A stretch of DNA of 64,000 nucleotides, taken from positions 372,001-436,000 of the forward strand of contig NC_090774.1 of NCBI RefSeq assembly GCF_001761485.1, given 5' to 3'. This document shows, in pieces, positions 21,311 through 31,307 of the stretch (its first letter is position 1; each line of letters opens with the position of its first letter). The notes beneath the pieces were generated by a model. That model was not told the DNA's origin, made no database searches, and saw only the letters and a program-made list of their open reading frames with translations. The DNA comes from Yarrowia lipolytica. Its lineage: Eukaryota; Ascomycota; Dipodascomycetes; Dipodascales. A program made the translations under genes and the position numbers.

Positions 21311-22134
21311 TTTGGGGCCCGAAGAGATGAGTGGCAACCCATCTGTATTATATATATAATTTAAGACTAATGTCATTTTCTAATCATGTTGTGGGAGAGT
21401 TCTGTTCGACGGTGGTGGGTTCAGATCTGCTCGTACATTTGTGCTGGAGTGTCTCACTTTTAAGTCACCATTTCTTTACAGCCTTGCTAACTGTAAATCA
21501 GTGTTGTAGATTCGCAAGATGTGGGGCGTTTAATGATACGAACCGTAGCTCTTAACAACAGCAGCAAATACAGATCTCGTATACGACAACACCCTTGTCG
21601 CCTCTATCTAACTACTTGTACCAGTACTCGTACTATAACTACAGTATTTGTAGAGCAATTTTAATCTTGCATGGTGTGGAATGTGGTTGTGCCCGCATGA
21701 AGTGTAGTTTGGCACCAAATTAAGAGAACGAGTCGTAAGAGCACATTTTAGTGCTTAAAAAAAGCGGCTGGAAAATAATAACAGCCGAGGGAAATAGCAC
21801 GTGAAGAAAATGGTGATCATGTCAACCACAAGACCCTGTATAGTGCTAACGCCTTTACATTATCCATGCGGCTGGGTTGCCACTCACGTGATGTTTAGGT
21901 TCTGAAATTGACCAGAATATGCCTTGTTTGGAAACACGAAGGTTGGACGTCGCGCACTACTCCGTACAACATCACACATCCTCACCTGTTTTAGTTAGAT
22001 ATCCCCACACACACCACCACCACACCTCACTACAACCACAACATACAGCTTTGTGAAGACACACACTTTTAGTCACCAAGACAACGAGAACGACAACCAC
22101 GCATAGCACTACGCCAGCAAGCAACACCCCACTG
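21311..22134. promoter_or_regulatory. Intergenic region TAF8/FCP1
   Basis: This is the TAF8 3' end and the FCP1 promoter. Two CACGTG hexamers lie at 21798-21803 and 21885-21890, about 245-335 bp before the FCP1 ATG. The 150 bases before the ATG are rich in CA/CAC, as is common in Yarrowia 5' leaders. No gene is supported. Confidence 0.45.
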
Positions 22135-24387
22135 ATGGAGTCCACAAATATAGCATTGCCTGCCTCCACAATATTCCCTGTTGAGGTGACAGCCATCCTC
22201 AAGGGAGCCGGCGATGAGATTGAAAAATTTGCACCCATTCTGACCTTCAAATATTGGCATGAGGTCGAGGACAACATTGGCGAGGAAACCAACGTCTTCC
22301 CCAAACCACCACCGACCATGGTTCGCAAGGAGTTCTTCTCCAACTTTGAATCGCCCGTCAAGGGCCAAATCGACAACTGGAGCATCAAGGTTGGTGACAT
22401 GATCGAGTCCGCGGACCAGATTGTGGCGGCTGTTCAGGAGCCTTGCACCCACGCTGTGCAATATGGAGGAATGTGTGCATGGTGTGGCGCCTCTGTGGCC
22501 GACGAGAAGGACTACACCGATTTCAGCAACAAGGATCGAGCACCGATCAGCATGTCCCATTCGACTGCAGGACTGACCGTCAGTTTGTCTGAGGCCCAGC
22601 GACTGGAGGAAGGATCGACCAAGCAGCTTCTCAAGCAGCGAAAACTGATTCTGGTCGTCGATCTCGATCAGACCGTCATACATGTCACTGTTGATCCTAC
22701 CGTGGGTGAATGGAAGAAGGATCCATCCAATCCCAACTACGATGCCGTCAAGGACGTTCGTGTCTTCTCTCTTGAAGAAATGACTATGGTCAGCTACGAT
22801 GGAGGCAAACCAGTGCCACAATTGTGCTACTACTATGTTAAGCTTCGACCTCATCTGAAGGAGTTCCTCGAGGTTGTCTCAGAGAAGTACGAGCTTCACA
22901 TCTACACAATGGCCACCCGCGCCTACGCCAAGGCTATTGCAGAAATCATTGATCCAGATGGACGGTATTTTGGTGATCGAATTCTCAGTCGAGACGAGTC
23001 GGGATCCTTAACTCAGAAGTCGCTCCAGAGACTGTTCCCTGTCGACACATCCATGGTCGCTATCATCGATGATCGTGGAGATGTCTGGAAGTGGAGCAAG
23101 AACCTGATTAGAGTGGTTCCTTATGATTTCTTCGTCGGCATCGGAGACATCAATAGTTCCTTCTTGCCCCAGAGGGCAGGTATGGTGACACCCAATAAGC
23201 CACCAGGCAAGGATGAACGAATCGAAGAGCTTGACGACAAGAAGGAGGGTAATGAACAAGAGGACAACCCAACCACAGAGAGCAATGGCACAAACGAAGA
23301 CAAGGGCAAGGAGATCGACAACGGCGAGTCCGATGAGGACTCTGATAAGAAGGAGCACGACAAGAAGGTGGAAACAACGGAGGGCAGCGAAGCTGACGAG
23401 AAGAGTGACCCAGAGACCACAGAGGAGGCAACCAAGCCCTCATCTGCCCCTGCTGAGAAGGCTTCGCCTGTTGCTAACATGCTTTCGCTCGACAAAGCCC
23501 TTCCTGCAGCCGAGGACGAGAGAAAATGCTCCCTTGAAGCTCAACAGAAGGACAGACCTTTGGCCAAGCTTCAGTCAGACCTGGACTCTGCATCTTCTTC
23601 GGAAGACGAATCTCACGAGGAGCGCCACCATCTGCTAGTGGATAACGACAATGAGCTCATCCACGTTCAGAAGGCACTGCTCAAATTGCATGAGGATTAC
23701 TACAAGGATTATGATGACCACGTGAAGCACCATGAGGACATTCTGCCCGATGTTCAGGATATCCTCAGCTCACTGACCTACCCTGTTTTTGGCGGATGCG
23801 TGTTCCTTTTCTCAGGTATCATCCCTATTGGTGTCAACATTCAACACGCCGATATCAGTATGTGGGTGAAAAAGTTTGGTGCTACTGTTGTGGAGGACGT
23901 GTCGAAGCAGGTGACCCATGTTATTGCTGCATCTGGAAACACCAGAAAGGTTCGACAAGCCTCCCGGTACAAGCGCATCAAGTTTGTTTATATTAGTTGG
24001 ATCTTTGATTGCATTTCTCAATGGAAGCGTGTGCCTGTAGAGGGCCATGAGATTCCTCAACAAGAGATTAATGAAAACGGCTTCAGTGACGGAGGAGAGC
24101 ATGTGGATGACGATGACGATGACGATGATGACGACTTGGAGGCTGCGCAGCCCTTCTCCCTAAGCAATATGGACTGGGGTGACGAGCTGGGGTCTTCCGA
24201 CGACGATGAAGACGAGGAGGAGGCTGATCATGCAGATGACGAGGGATCCAACAAGCGATCTCATGATGAAGATGACGACACTGACAGTCTGACCAAGAGG
24301 CCCAAGACTGTCGACGAAAATGACGGAGGTGGAGAAGGTGACGACGACTTTGCTGCCCAGTTGGAGGCGGATTTGTTGGACATGTAG
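22135..24387 (+). CDS. FCP1: RNA polymerase II CTD phosphatase Fcp1
   Basis: Fcp1 removes phosphate, chiefly Ser2-P, from the Pol II C-terminal domain so that the polymerase can be recycled. The protein has 750 residues, matching the yeast enzyme. The catalytic signature DLDQTVIH is at residues 176-183, with both Asp present. The rest of the FCP homology domain continues through LRPHLKEFLEVVSEKYELHI and the IIDDRGDVW block. An acidic, Glu/Lys/Asp-rich linker (residues 360-540) leads to a BRCT domain at about residues 550-640 (GGCVFLFSGIIP to WIFDCISQWKRVP). A nine-Asp run encoded by GAT/GAC repeats lies near nucleotides 24108-24137. The acidic C-terminus FAAQLEADLLDM resembles the TFIIF-contact tail known for Fcp1. 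The start is the ATG at 22135. Confidence 0.96.
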   Translation: MESTNIALPASTIFPVEVTAILKGAGDEIEKFAPILTFKYWHEVEDNIGEETNVFPKPPPTMVRKEFFSNFESPVKGQIDNWSIKVGDMIESADQIVAAVQEPCTHAVQYGGMCAWCGASVADEKDYTDFSNKDRAPISMSHSTAGLTVSLSEAQRLEEGSTKQLLKQRKLILVVDLDQTVIHVTVDPTVGEWKKDPSNPNYDAVKDVRVFSLEEMTMVSYDGGKPVPQLCYYYVKLRPHLKEFLEVVSEKYELHIYTMATRAYAKAIAEIIDPDGRYFGDRILSRDESGSLTQKSLQRLFPVDTSMVAIIDDRGDVWKWSKNLIRVVPYDFFVGIGDINSSFLPQRAGMVTPNKPPGKDERIEELDDKKEGNEQEDNPTTESNGTNEDKGKEIDNGESDEDSDKKEHDKKVETTEGSEADEKSDPETTEEATKPSSAPAEKASPVANMLSLDKALPAAEDERKCSLEAQQKDRPLAKLQSDLDSASSSEDESHEERHHLLVDNDNELIHVQKALLKLHEDYYKDYDDHVKHHEDILPDVQDILSSLTYPVFGGCVFLFSGIIPIGVNIQHADISMWVKKFGATVVEDVSKQVTHVIAASGNTRKVRQASRYKRIKFVYISWIFDCISQWKRVPVEGHEIPQQEINENGFSDGGEHVDDDDDDDDDDLEAAQPFSLSNMDWGDELGSSDDDEDEEEADHADDEGSNKRSHDEDDDTDSLTKRPKTVDENDGGGEGDDDFAAQLEADLLDM

Positions 24388-24714
24388 CTATGTACATATA
24401 TTTATGAGCTTGTGATTATGATTATGGATTCCAGGTACGTAGGATGCGAGACCCACCTATTCGTAGTAGATTACAAGCAGATCAGCCTAACTATCGGTAC
24501 GAGTGGTACTTGTAACAGTTCCTCATAACAGTACATACAAGTAATTGTACATACTGTATGTTGTAGCCATGTACAGGAGTTACTGGTACGTGTAATCTGT
24601 GCGAAATTGGTGACCGACGAGTTTATTAGTATATAATTTATAAAAGACCAGCTTTCGTGAAAATTAGGGGGTTTAAAAGAGTTGAAAAAGAAGAGAAGGG
24701 TGCATACCGACCAT
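24388..24714. other. Convergent 3' region FCP1 / secreted protein gene
   Basis: This 327-bp stretch between two converging stops is AT rich with repeated GTACATAC/TACTTGTAAC-type words around 24500-24600. No gene or RNA is seen. Confidence 0.5.
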
Positions 24715-25320
24715 TTAGGCGGTAGCAGAGGGGCCGGGGATGGTGGTGGTAGCGGAAGCAGCCTCGGCAGTAGCCTTGGAGAGGACAGAGCCCAGAGAAG
24801 AGGTGGCAGACTCCAGAGAGGTGATCTGGTCAGTCATGTTGGGGAAGTACTTCTCAAGAGCCTTGATGAAGAGAGCAAGGTCATCCTTGAAGGAAAAGAA
24901 AAGGGTGGTGGCGATAGAGACGGGGCCGTCACCGATGAAGCCACCAACCACTGCGATAACCTGCTCGGCAATGAGCAGGTAAGCATGGACAAGGGGGTTA
25001 AAGAGGATGGTGCCCCAGAAAGAACCGATGAGGGTAAGAGCAGGGGTATCGGAGAGGTGGTGGACGAAGTCGTAAAGCTCGTTGTTGATCTCACCCATGA
25101 CAGCCTCGAGGTTCTGGAACTGGGTAACTCGGTCACCAACGGGCTTAGTGAGCAGGTTGAGAGATCGGTAGACACCCTTGAGGACAGTCTCGATCATGTG
25201 GGCAATGTCGTTGACAGCGGGGATGACGCTGTTCTCTACCTGCTGAGGGGCAGGAGCGGGGGCAGCTGCGACGGCAGAGACCAGAGCAGCGGTGACAGCG
25301 ATAGTTCGGACGGAGACCAT
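24715..25320 (-). CDS. Small secreted helical protein, family not recognised
   Basis: The protein has 201 residues. A clear signal peptide occupies residues 1-20 (VRTIAVTAALVSAVAAA), followed by an Ala-Pro repeat. The mature part has no cysteine and looks largely helical and amphipathic, with a strongly hydrophobic middle (GSFWGTILFNPLVHAYLLI, then a Gly-Val-Ile-rich stretch). The tail is Ala/Ser/Thr rich. There is no GPI-like hydrophobic end. Codon choice is strongly biased to C-ending codons, as in highly expressed Yarrowia genes, and TATAAATA lies 86-93 bp upstream (25413-25406). Size and layout recall fungal HsbA/galactomannoprotein-like surface proteins, but I see no firm motif, so no function is assigned. 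Confidence 0.8.
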   Translation of the reverse strand: MVSVRTIAVTAALVSAVAAAPAPAPQQVENSVIPAVNDIAHMIETVLKGVYRSLNLLTKPVGDRVTQFQNLEAVMGEINNELYDFVHHLSDTPALTLIGSFWGTILFNPLVHAYLLIAEQVIAVVGGFIGDGPVSIATTLFFSFKDDLALFIKALEKYFPNMTDQITSLESATSSLGSVLSKATAEAASATTTIPGPSATA

Positions 25321-25405
25321 TGTGAAGAAGGTGGAGTTGGAGGCTGTTTGGAGGGATGGAGCTGGCTGGCTTGAGGAGTTCTACATAAGGGGGGTTAACT
25401 ACCTG

Positions 25406-25413
25406 TATTTATA
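25406..25413 (-). promoter_or_regulatory. TATA box of the secreted protein gene
   Basis: TATAAATA on the minus strand sits 86-93 bp before the ATG at 25320, a usual distance for a strong yeast promoter. Confidence 0.55.
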
Positions 25414-26142
25414 CACTCATCTAGATCGACTATCATGAGCCCTCGAAAGTCTGATGGCAGACTTCATGAGGTGCTTGCTTCTAATAGAGTTTTGAATCAA
25501 CCTCACGCCGTTGGGCAGGTCTCAGAAACGCTCCTCCAATCTTAGGTTAAACTCTCCACGGACGGTAGGGGAAATCGCACTGGTGGAGAATATTGGTTGT
25601 CTTTACCAACGTCGCTGCTTCTTCAGGACCTCGTGGCTTTTGATCTTTACCTTGAGTGGCTTTTCTTCAAAGTCTTCGTTGTCCTGCTCCCTATCTCGAA
25701 ACGTTAATGCTGGCTTCTTTCTGTAGAGATGTTTGGTCCAAGTCTTCGATTAGCCAGGACTACTATTGAATCGATCCGCAATGTTCCGCTATGTACAATG
25801 GTAGAGCTCATGCACTTTGCACTCCGATTGAAAGGGCCACATGTGATTCCCTCTCGGGCCACTAACGGTCTATCCAGGTACGAGACGCACGGTTATGCAG
25901 CCCAACACACCGCTCACGGTAGCTTTGAGTTGGTTTTGCAGTGTCTGCTGAGGTTATTGAACCAGGTACAAGGTCAGATTTGGATAGCGTTGGGTCAGAG
26001 TGCCGTTTCCATTGGCTGGTGAAAGCGAGATTTGAGACAGATGAATTCTATTCAGACGATGATCCAACTTTACCACTGGGTGGAAACCTTGGTGAGAGTA
26101 GAACGAATCGCCCATGATGATCAGTGATAAGGCCAACGCCTG

Positions 26143-26162
26143 ATAATAGTTGCAACTATTAT
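26143..26162. repeat. Perfect 20-bp palindrome
   Basis: ATAATAGTTGCAACTATTAT equals its own reverse complement, with no spacer. It is the longest perfect palindrome I noticed in the window and lies in non-coding DNA. It could be a dimeric protein-binding site or a cruciform; nothing nearby names a function. Confidence 0.9.
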
Positions 26163-27949
26163 GATTGCGACTCATAGGCTGTCAGAGATTTATAGCTGAG
26201 TGCGGAGGTTCCACGGAAAAGTCTCTCTCTCAACATCAGGGTCCGATGACTCTTTTTGAGTCACGGAGCCGTTCGTTTTCTCCACCCTTTGCGAAGGATC
26301 TGGCAGCACAAATAACTCAAGAGAGAAGCGGAATATGCCATTAGACGCAGGTATTGTCCATCCCACAGGTTATAGATTGATTGAACAGCTCCGTCTCTAT
26401 AATGCCTCTGAAAGGCATTGCAAAGCAAGTTGAAATAAGGGTGTTGTAGATCAGGACGAAAGCTGGACCTCATGTGATAGTGCCCACACATGGTCACGAG
26501 GCGGGGTTCTCAGATCGATACCTTTCTGGTAGAGCTAGGATAGACAGTCGTAAAAGTAAAAATACTTAAGAGGTGTGCCGTTCTATGGCTTGTTAGAATG
26601 TTATCTGAGGTCATTCAAGACGTTCGTTGTTTTCGTTTTCTTGCCAGCGCCATGCCTGATGGAAATCCTAAAGTGAGATAAAGTGAAAAGTTTCAAGCAA
26701 TAAACGGCAACAACGTCGTCGTCGCCCTCCCGACCATTCTTACAGGCAGTTACAGGGACAGCCCTATGTCTCATAGATCATGCAGGTAGGCCGGTCTCGT
26801 TCTTCTAACCTGCATCATGGCTGTACGGCCGCGTAAGACTGTGCCCACCTGGGCGGCCAAGTTTCCGGGTGTCGTCTTCAAGCTCCTCTGGCTGGAAGTT
26901 TTATCAGTTCCTCTCGACAAAAGCAATACAGCAGAGCTGTGTAGATCTGATACCAACAGCAGGATAAGCATACATGCGAGGTACACACGTTCTTCTATTC
27001 CTTCCACCGTCTGAAGTTCTTGTAAAGTTCCCCGGAACTTTTGGCACCGTCATCATGTATCGACGATGACTCAATCAGGAAGCAGGTACGAGATACAGAT
27101 GCTCACAATGCCCACCAACTGAGTCCTAGTGTTGTACAAGTACGTACATATATGCTGCCATGAGTATGCATATAAACGTGGGGGGTCTTGTCAGCGGAAT
27201 TGGTTGAGAGCGTATTAGCTATCACAATGTACTGTATTGTAGTTTCTGACTGGGTGATTTCCAACGCAGCACGGCGCTAAATTTTATCAATATGAAGACT
27301 CCCACATGGTAACAGAACAATACTTTTTGCACATCGCACAGTAGGCTCGTTAAAACAGACTTCGAGCCCCCAGTAATTTCGACCTGCATCGTAAGCAGCA
27401 CAGGAACCCTAATTTAGTAGTTGAGGGTGGATAACCAAGAGAGAGAAACACACCCACCTGAACGGCTTGAGAGACATTAGTGTGTCAGATAGGGGGTGGG
27501 GTCAGAGACCCTGGACCCTGTCAGTTTTCACAAAGCCATACAGTTTCAACGGCTATAGATAGTTAATCTGCTTCGGGCTGGACAGCCAAGACAAGGCGTC
27601 AATATGCCCACCCAGGCTGGGTTGTCACAGTTTTCAAGATTTCTTTTTGTGCACTCTTTCGACTAATCCAGTATATCGCTCGTAGTATCGTAACCATGGC
27701 TGGATTCATACACCCCCTACAGAATGATTGCGCTTTACCCTCGAAGTCATTTATGGAACGGTCCCGCGTGCTATGGAGTCATCTTAAAGCATTGTACTGT
27801 ATTTAACTAACTTACCAACTAATCACGTACGGATGTACACAAGTCACAACGACTCACCTGGGTACAGAAACCCAAACCCTCGAGCATGCAAGTAGCAATG
27901 ATAATGCAAGAGAAGGTCTCTATCCAGAACTACCAACGCCACTTAAAAA

Positions 27950-28408
27950 ATGCTTCGACCTATTTCCCTCTTCTCGGGTGTTCTAGCCGGGGGACTTCTC
28001 TACCGTGCTGCATTCTCCACCAGTGCAATTCGGTCTGACACTGGAAACCGAGTTTTCTTCCGAATCCGATACTCTCAGGAATTTGACCAGCTCAAGACCC
28101 TTCCCACACCTTTGCTGTGCAACTTCTACATTCGAAACGATCCCTTCTCGAAGACGGTGTCCGAGCGATTGAAGGAGATTGTCGAGAAGGAGACCTCCAA
28201 CACCGTCAATGCCGTTGATGTCGAGGCCGACGAACCCGAGGTCAGAGACTTTATGATTGACTACGGAGTCAACCAGATTCCTACCATCATTGCTCTGCGA
28301 GGAGGAATTGTTATCGATAAGTACGTGCCCAAGAAGGACACTGATCTGTCTGACCTCAAGGGCTGGGTTGACAAGGTTGGTGGAGGGGACGCTCCTAAGA
28401 AGGAGTAA
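27950..28408 (+). CDS. Mitochondrial thioredoxin-fold protein lacking the CxxC site
   Basis: The protein has 152 residues. The first 27 are Arg/Ser/Leu rich without acids (MLRPISLFSGVLAGGLLYRA), typical of a mitochondrial presequence. The body follows a thioredoxin fold: a central strand PLLCNFYIRNDPFS, a helix KTVSERLKEIVEKE, strand NAVDVEADE, then the cis-Pro loop VNQIPTIIALRGG near residues 108-120, and a final helix. The usual WCGPC position reads RNDPFSK, so no redox cysteines are present and disulfide exchange is unlikely. A structural or scaffold role is therefore inferred. The start is the ATG at 27950, preceded by an A-rich stretch. COA6 lies 434 bp downstream in the same direction. 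Confidence 0.75.
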   Translation: MLRPISLFSGVLAGGLLYRAAFSTSAIRSDTGNRVFFRIRYSQEFDQLKTLPTPLLCNFYIRNDPFSKTVSERLKEIVEKETSNTVNAVDVEADEPEVRDFMIDYGVNQIPTIIALRGGIVIDKYVPKKDTDLSDLKGWVDKVGGGDAPKKE

Positions 28409-28842
28409 AGCTGTAAACACACAGACTGTAAGAGCCGCAAATACATAGAGAGCGGCCGATAGCATAGACAATTTAATTGATTGTAAAATTACTGATATAA
28501 AATGATTTTGATCCGCATACTATCTTACCAGGACTACTTCGAGTCAAGAGCCATAGAAGTACATACTATACCCTATGTTGTCTGACTAAGACAGAATTAC
28601 GAGTACAGCAAGTTTAAGAGCAACATAGATGAATTTATAGCAACGGCAACATAATGAGAGCGGCGCTGAAAATTTCAGCGTAAATAAACAAACATACATA
28701 CCTAAGTATGTCCCACACATTCAACTCTTTGCGCTGTTCTTATAACTAGTCACGTGACTGAATTTTAAACCAAGCCTCCATGCATATATCCACAGTTTTA
28801 GCAGTCGATTCAAACGCACATTCACATCACACATACATCACA
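28409..28842. promoter_or_regulatory. Intergenic region and COA6 promoter
   Basis: No gene is seen. A 12-bp palindromic E-box (AGTCACGTGACT) at 28748-28759 lies 84-95 bp before the COA6 ATG. The leader just before the ATG is CA rich. Confidence 0.5.
28748..28759. promoter_or_regulatory. Palindromic E-box (CACGTG) upstream of COA6
   Basis: AGTCACGTGACT is a perfect palindrome centred on CACGTG. In yeasts this core is bound by bHLH factors such as Cbf1. Similar CACGTG cores lie close upstream of TAF8, MLC1 and ARC1 in this window. Confidence 0.5.
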
Positions 28843-29181
28843 ATGGGACTCTTTACCAAGACCGAAGAAACCGCCTCTGTGGGCCCCGCCGGAGGAGATA
28901 AGGACCTCACCAAGAAGAAGACTCGACAGATCTGCTGGGACTCTCGAGACAAGTTCTTCGCTTGTCTCGACAAGCATAACATCGTGGACGCTATCAAGGA
29001 CAGCGAACTGGCCACCGCCAAGTGCCCTAAGGAGGAGAAGCAGTACGAGGCTGACTGTATCGCCAGCTGGATCGATTACTTCAAGCAGAAGCGAACCATG
29101 GAATACAACAAGGAACAGATGCTGAAGAAGTTTGAGGAACAGGGTGCCGTCAAGGTCGAGCCCAATGTGTCCTTCAAGTAA
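28843..29181 (+). CDS. COA6: Cytochrome c oxidase assembly factor Coa6
   Basis: Coa6 is an intermembrane-space protein that helps deliver copper to Cox2 during cytochrome oxidase assembly. The protein has 112 residues from the ATG at 28843 (MGLFTKTE, context cacaATGg). An ATG at 28780 in the same frame would add 21 residues, but these look like leader sequence. The twin-cysteine motif is complete: Cys31-x9-Cys41 and Cys61-x10-Cys72. The unequal CX9C-CX10C spacing is the Coa6 mark and sets it apart from Cox12 relatives. The C-terminal helix is charged (YFKQKRTMEYNKEQMLKKFE). It converges on DPH7, with 133 bp between stops. Confidence 0.9.
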   Translation: MGLFTKTEETASVGPAGGDKDLTKKKTRQICWDSRDKFFACLDKHNIVDAIKDSELATAKCPKEEKQYEADCIASWIDYFKQKRTMEYNKEQMLKKFEEQGAVKVEPNVSFK

Positions 29182-29314
29182 ACACACACTCCACCAACCC
29201 CAAGTTTTAAATCATGTACATATTATCTATTCTACTGTGAAGTATTTGTTTGGTCTAGTTGTAACATTGTGTCTCATAAGAGAGGCGCAAATGGATGAAT
29301 CAGAATCCGAGGTC

Positions 29315-30373
29315 TTAAGGCTTCCAGATTCGCAGCTGCTTATCGTAGAAACTACAAGTGGCAACGTAATCGCCATTGGGAGACCAATCTCCTCCATATA
29401 CCATACTATCGTGGCCTGCCTTGTAGTACTTGACGATTGAGCTAGGTTCCTCCTCAGTTGCACCTGCAGCATCAAGGATAAAGGCACCGTTGTACATACA
29501 ACAAGTGAGTACAGTATCGACGTTCTTGGGGTTGGGAAGCAGTCTCCAGACTCCACCGCCAAGTTCCTGTCTCGAAACTACTGATCGGGTGTTAACAGCA
29601 ACCATGCCTGTCTTTCGGAGGTCAAGGCAAGCCAGAGTATCATCATACGAGCCTGTCCAGATCTGAGCGCCATGAGACTTTCTCCAGGAAGGCAGAATTG
29701 AGGTCACTCCTGCTTGGTGAATTCGGTTGTTGGATATCGTATCGGTAACGCCGTTATTGTAGTCCAGTTCTTGTTCACCGTCTTCATACAGAGGTGTCCG
29801 AAGATCCGAAATCATGAGGGCAGCATCGTCTCCACCAGACATGACCAAGTTGGGGAACTCGTCTCCTCCAAAAGACGAAATCCAAGCTTCCAAAGAGTGC
29901 TCATGCAGCGAGCGGTCGATCTTGAGCTCGGAGTCTGAGATACGAATGAGAACAACCTCACCGGAAGTTAGAGTGGCTACCATGAGATCATTGAAAGTGG
30001 GACTGAACGTGATAGAGAGCACAAGCAGCGACTCATCAAAGAGCTGGTAGGACTTCTGCTGAGTCAGCTCAGAACCGTCCCACCTCCATGTGATGATGTT
30101 TCCGGTACTTTGACTGGTGCAGATGAAAGAGTGGTCGAAGGGGCTAATCTTGAGGTCCAAGATTGATGAGTTTGTTCGGCAGCTCTGCTGCAGTTTCAGC
30201 TGGTCGTCTTCAAGCTTGTAGACATCGACCGTACCATTTCGACTTCGGTCGTCCTCCAGCTTGTAAGTGGCCACAAAGATGATAGATGCATCATCAGGTT
30301 GAATCTGGATGGCACATGGTGGCAGATCGGTGATTGCAGACGTTATAGTGCACTTGTTGCTGTGGTCCTCCAT
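29315..30373 (-). CDS. DPH7: Diphthine methylesterase, WD-repeat protein Dph7
   Basis: Dph7 (Rrt2 in S. cerevisiae) demethylates methylated diphthine on elongation factor 2, the step before the final amidation to diphthamide. The protein has 352 residues, close to the family size, and is made of WD40 blades. Visible family blocks are IHQAGVTSILPSW, QIWTGSYDDTLACLDLR, the near-invariant ELGGGVWRLLPNP, and the last blade HDSMVYGGDWSPNGDYVATC with DKQLRIW. The ATG at 30373 is the first in the frame. It is divergent from MLC1. Confidence 0.9.
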   Translation of the reverse strand: MEDHSNKCTITSAITDLPPCAIQIQPDDASIIFVATYKLEDDRSRNGTVDVYKLEDDQLKLQQSCRTNSSILDLKISPFDHSFICTSQSTGNIITWRWDGSELTQQKSYQLFDESLLVLSITFSPTFNDLMVATLTSGEVVLIRISDSELKIDRSLHEHSLEAWISSFGGDEFPNLVMSGGDDAALMISDLRTPLYEDGEQELDYNNGVTDTISNNRIHQAGVTSILPSWRKSHGAQIWTGSYDDTLACLDLRKTGMVAVNTRSVVSRQELGGGVWRLLPNPKNVDTVLTCCMYNGAFILDAAGATEEEPSSIVKYYKAGHDSMVYGGDWSPNGDYVATCSFYDKQLRIWKP

Positions 30374-31307
30374 TTAGTGTTCACGGAGGAGAAAAAAAAA
30401 TAATTAAGGTGCGATTATGCATGAATGCGCTTATAGACCTGCTCACGAAATTGAGAAGGGGATCTACTACTTGTACTTGTAGTAATTTTACGAATGTGCT
30501 TTTGTATTGTAGCAGACAAGATGACTGAATCCGGCAAGATAATGAGCTACTCAAAAACGAAAAATTAGGACGGCACCATGTGACTGACTGACATCTCACA
30601 GACCATCGCTGGAAAGAGAGACCGTTATTATATACAGCGCCTCTCACATACATCGGCTGTGTCTCTTGTATCGTACAGTAGCCTGTCTAATTAACGTGAT
30701 TATGTACAGCCCAAGTATCGTACAAGTACACAGATCAGTCAGTTGATCAAGAAAAGGGGCTAACAGGGCCGAGAATGATTGAAGCTACAGTCTTGGTGAG
30801 TTCACCCCTTGACTCCTATTTTTTATCATTAGGCTGTTTTACGGGATTCGTATCAAGATGTCATTTGCTGAGACCTATTCCCAATTGTATTATCTCTTCA
30901 CAGCCCATGAACCTACAGCACCATAACGACACACCCCTGCCTACAGTAAAGGGTAGCTACCGGTAATAAATGGTAAAAATTCATGCTCTCGGCTGTGCAG
31001 GCCAGTCTCCATGGCGACAAGAGATCCGCGCTAAAAATACAACTCGTGTTTGATGGTGGATTCAACCCGAATAATGGAGGCAACCACTCGTGACAGCGTC
31101 TGAATACCAATGTACATTTTCAAATCTCTCTATAGGACTCACTCTACGAAGGGTTCAGTAACACGATAGACACACGCACTCACGTGTCCAAAGCTTGAAT
31201 CTTAGGGTTAGGTCAAGTTTATTTGCGGTTTGTTTATGTTTGTGTACATTGGGAATAGGAGACGGGACAGAACGCATCAACACAAACTACACACAAAAAT
31301 ATTACAA
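30374..31307. promoter_or_regulatory. Divergent intergenic region DPH7/MLC1
   Basis: This contains TACTTGTAC/TACTTGTAG words near 30464-30482 and an E-box (CACGTG) at 31181-31186, about 120 bp before the first MLC1 ATG. At 30760-30801 an acceptor-like CTAACAG, a 29-base stretch with an ATG and a GTGAGT donor look like a mini-exon. No other gene is supported. Confidence 0.45.

Larger units (their letters stand above)
25321..27949. promoter_or_regulatory. 2.6-kb divergent intergenic region
   Basis: No gene is supported between the secreted protein gene and the thioredoxin-like gene. Short open frames (for example 26817-27014 and 25729-26022) lack any family mark, a promoter or intron signals. 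The main structure is a perfect 20-bp palindrome at 26143-26162. Confidence 0.4.
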
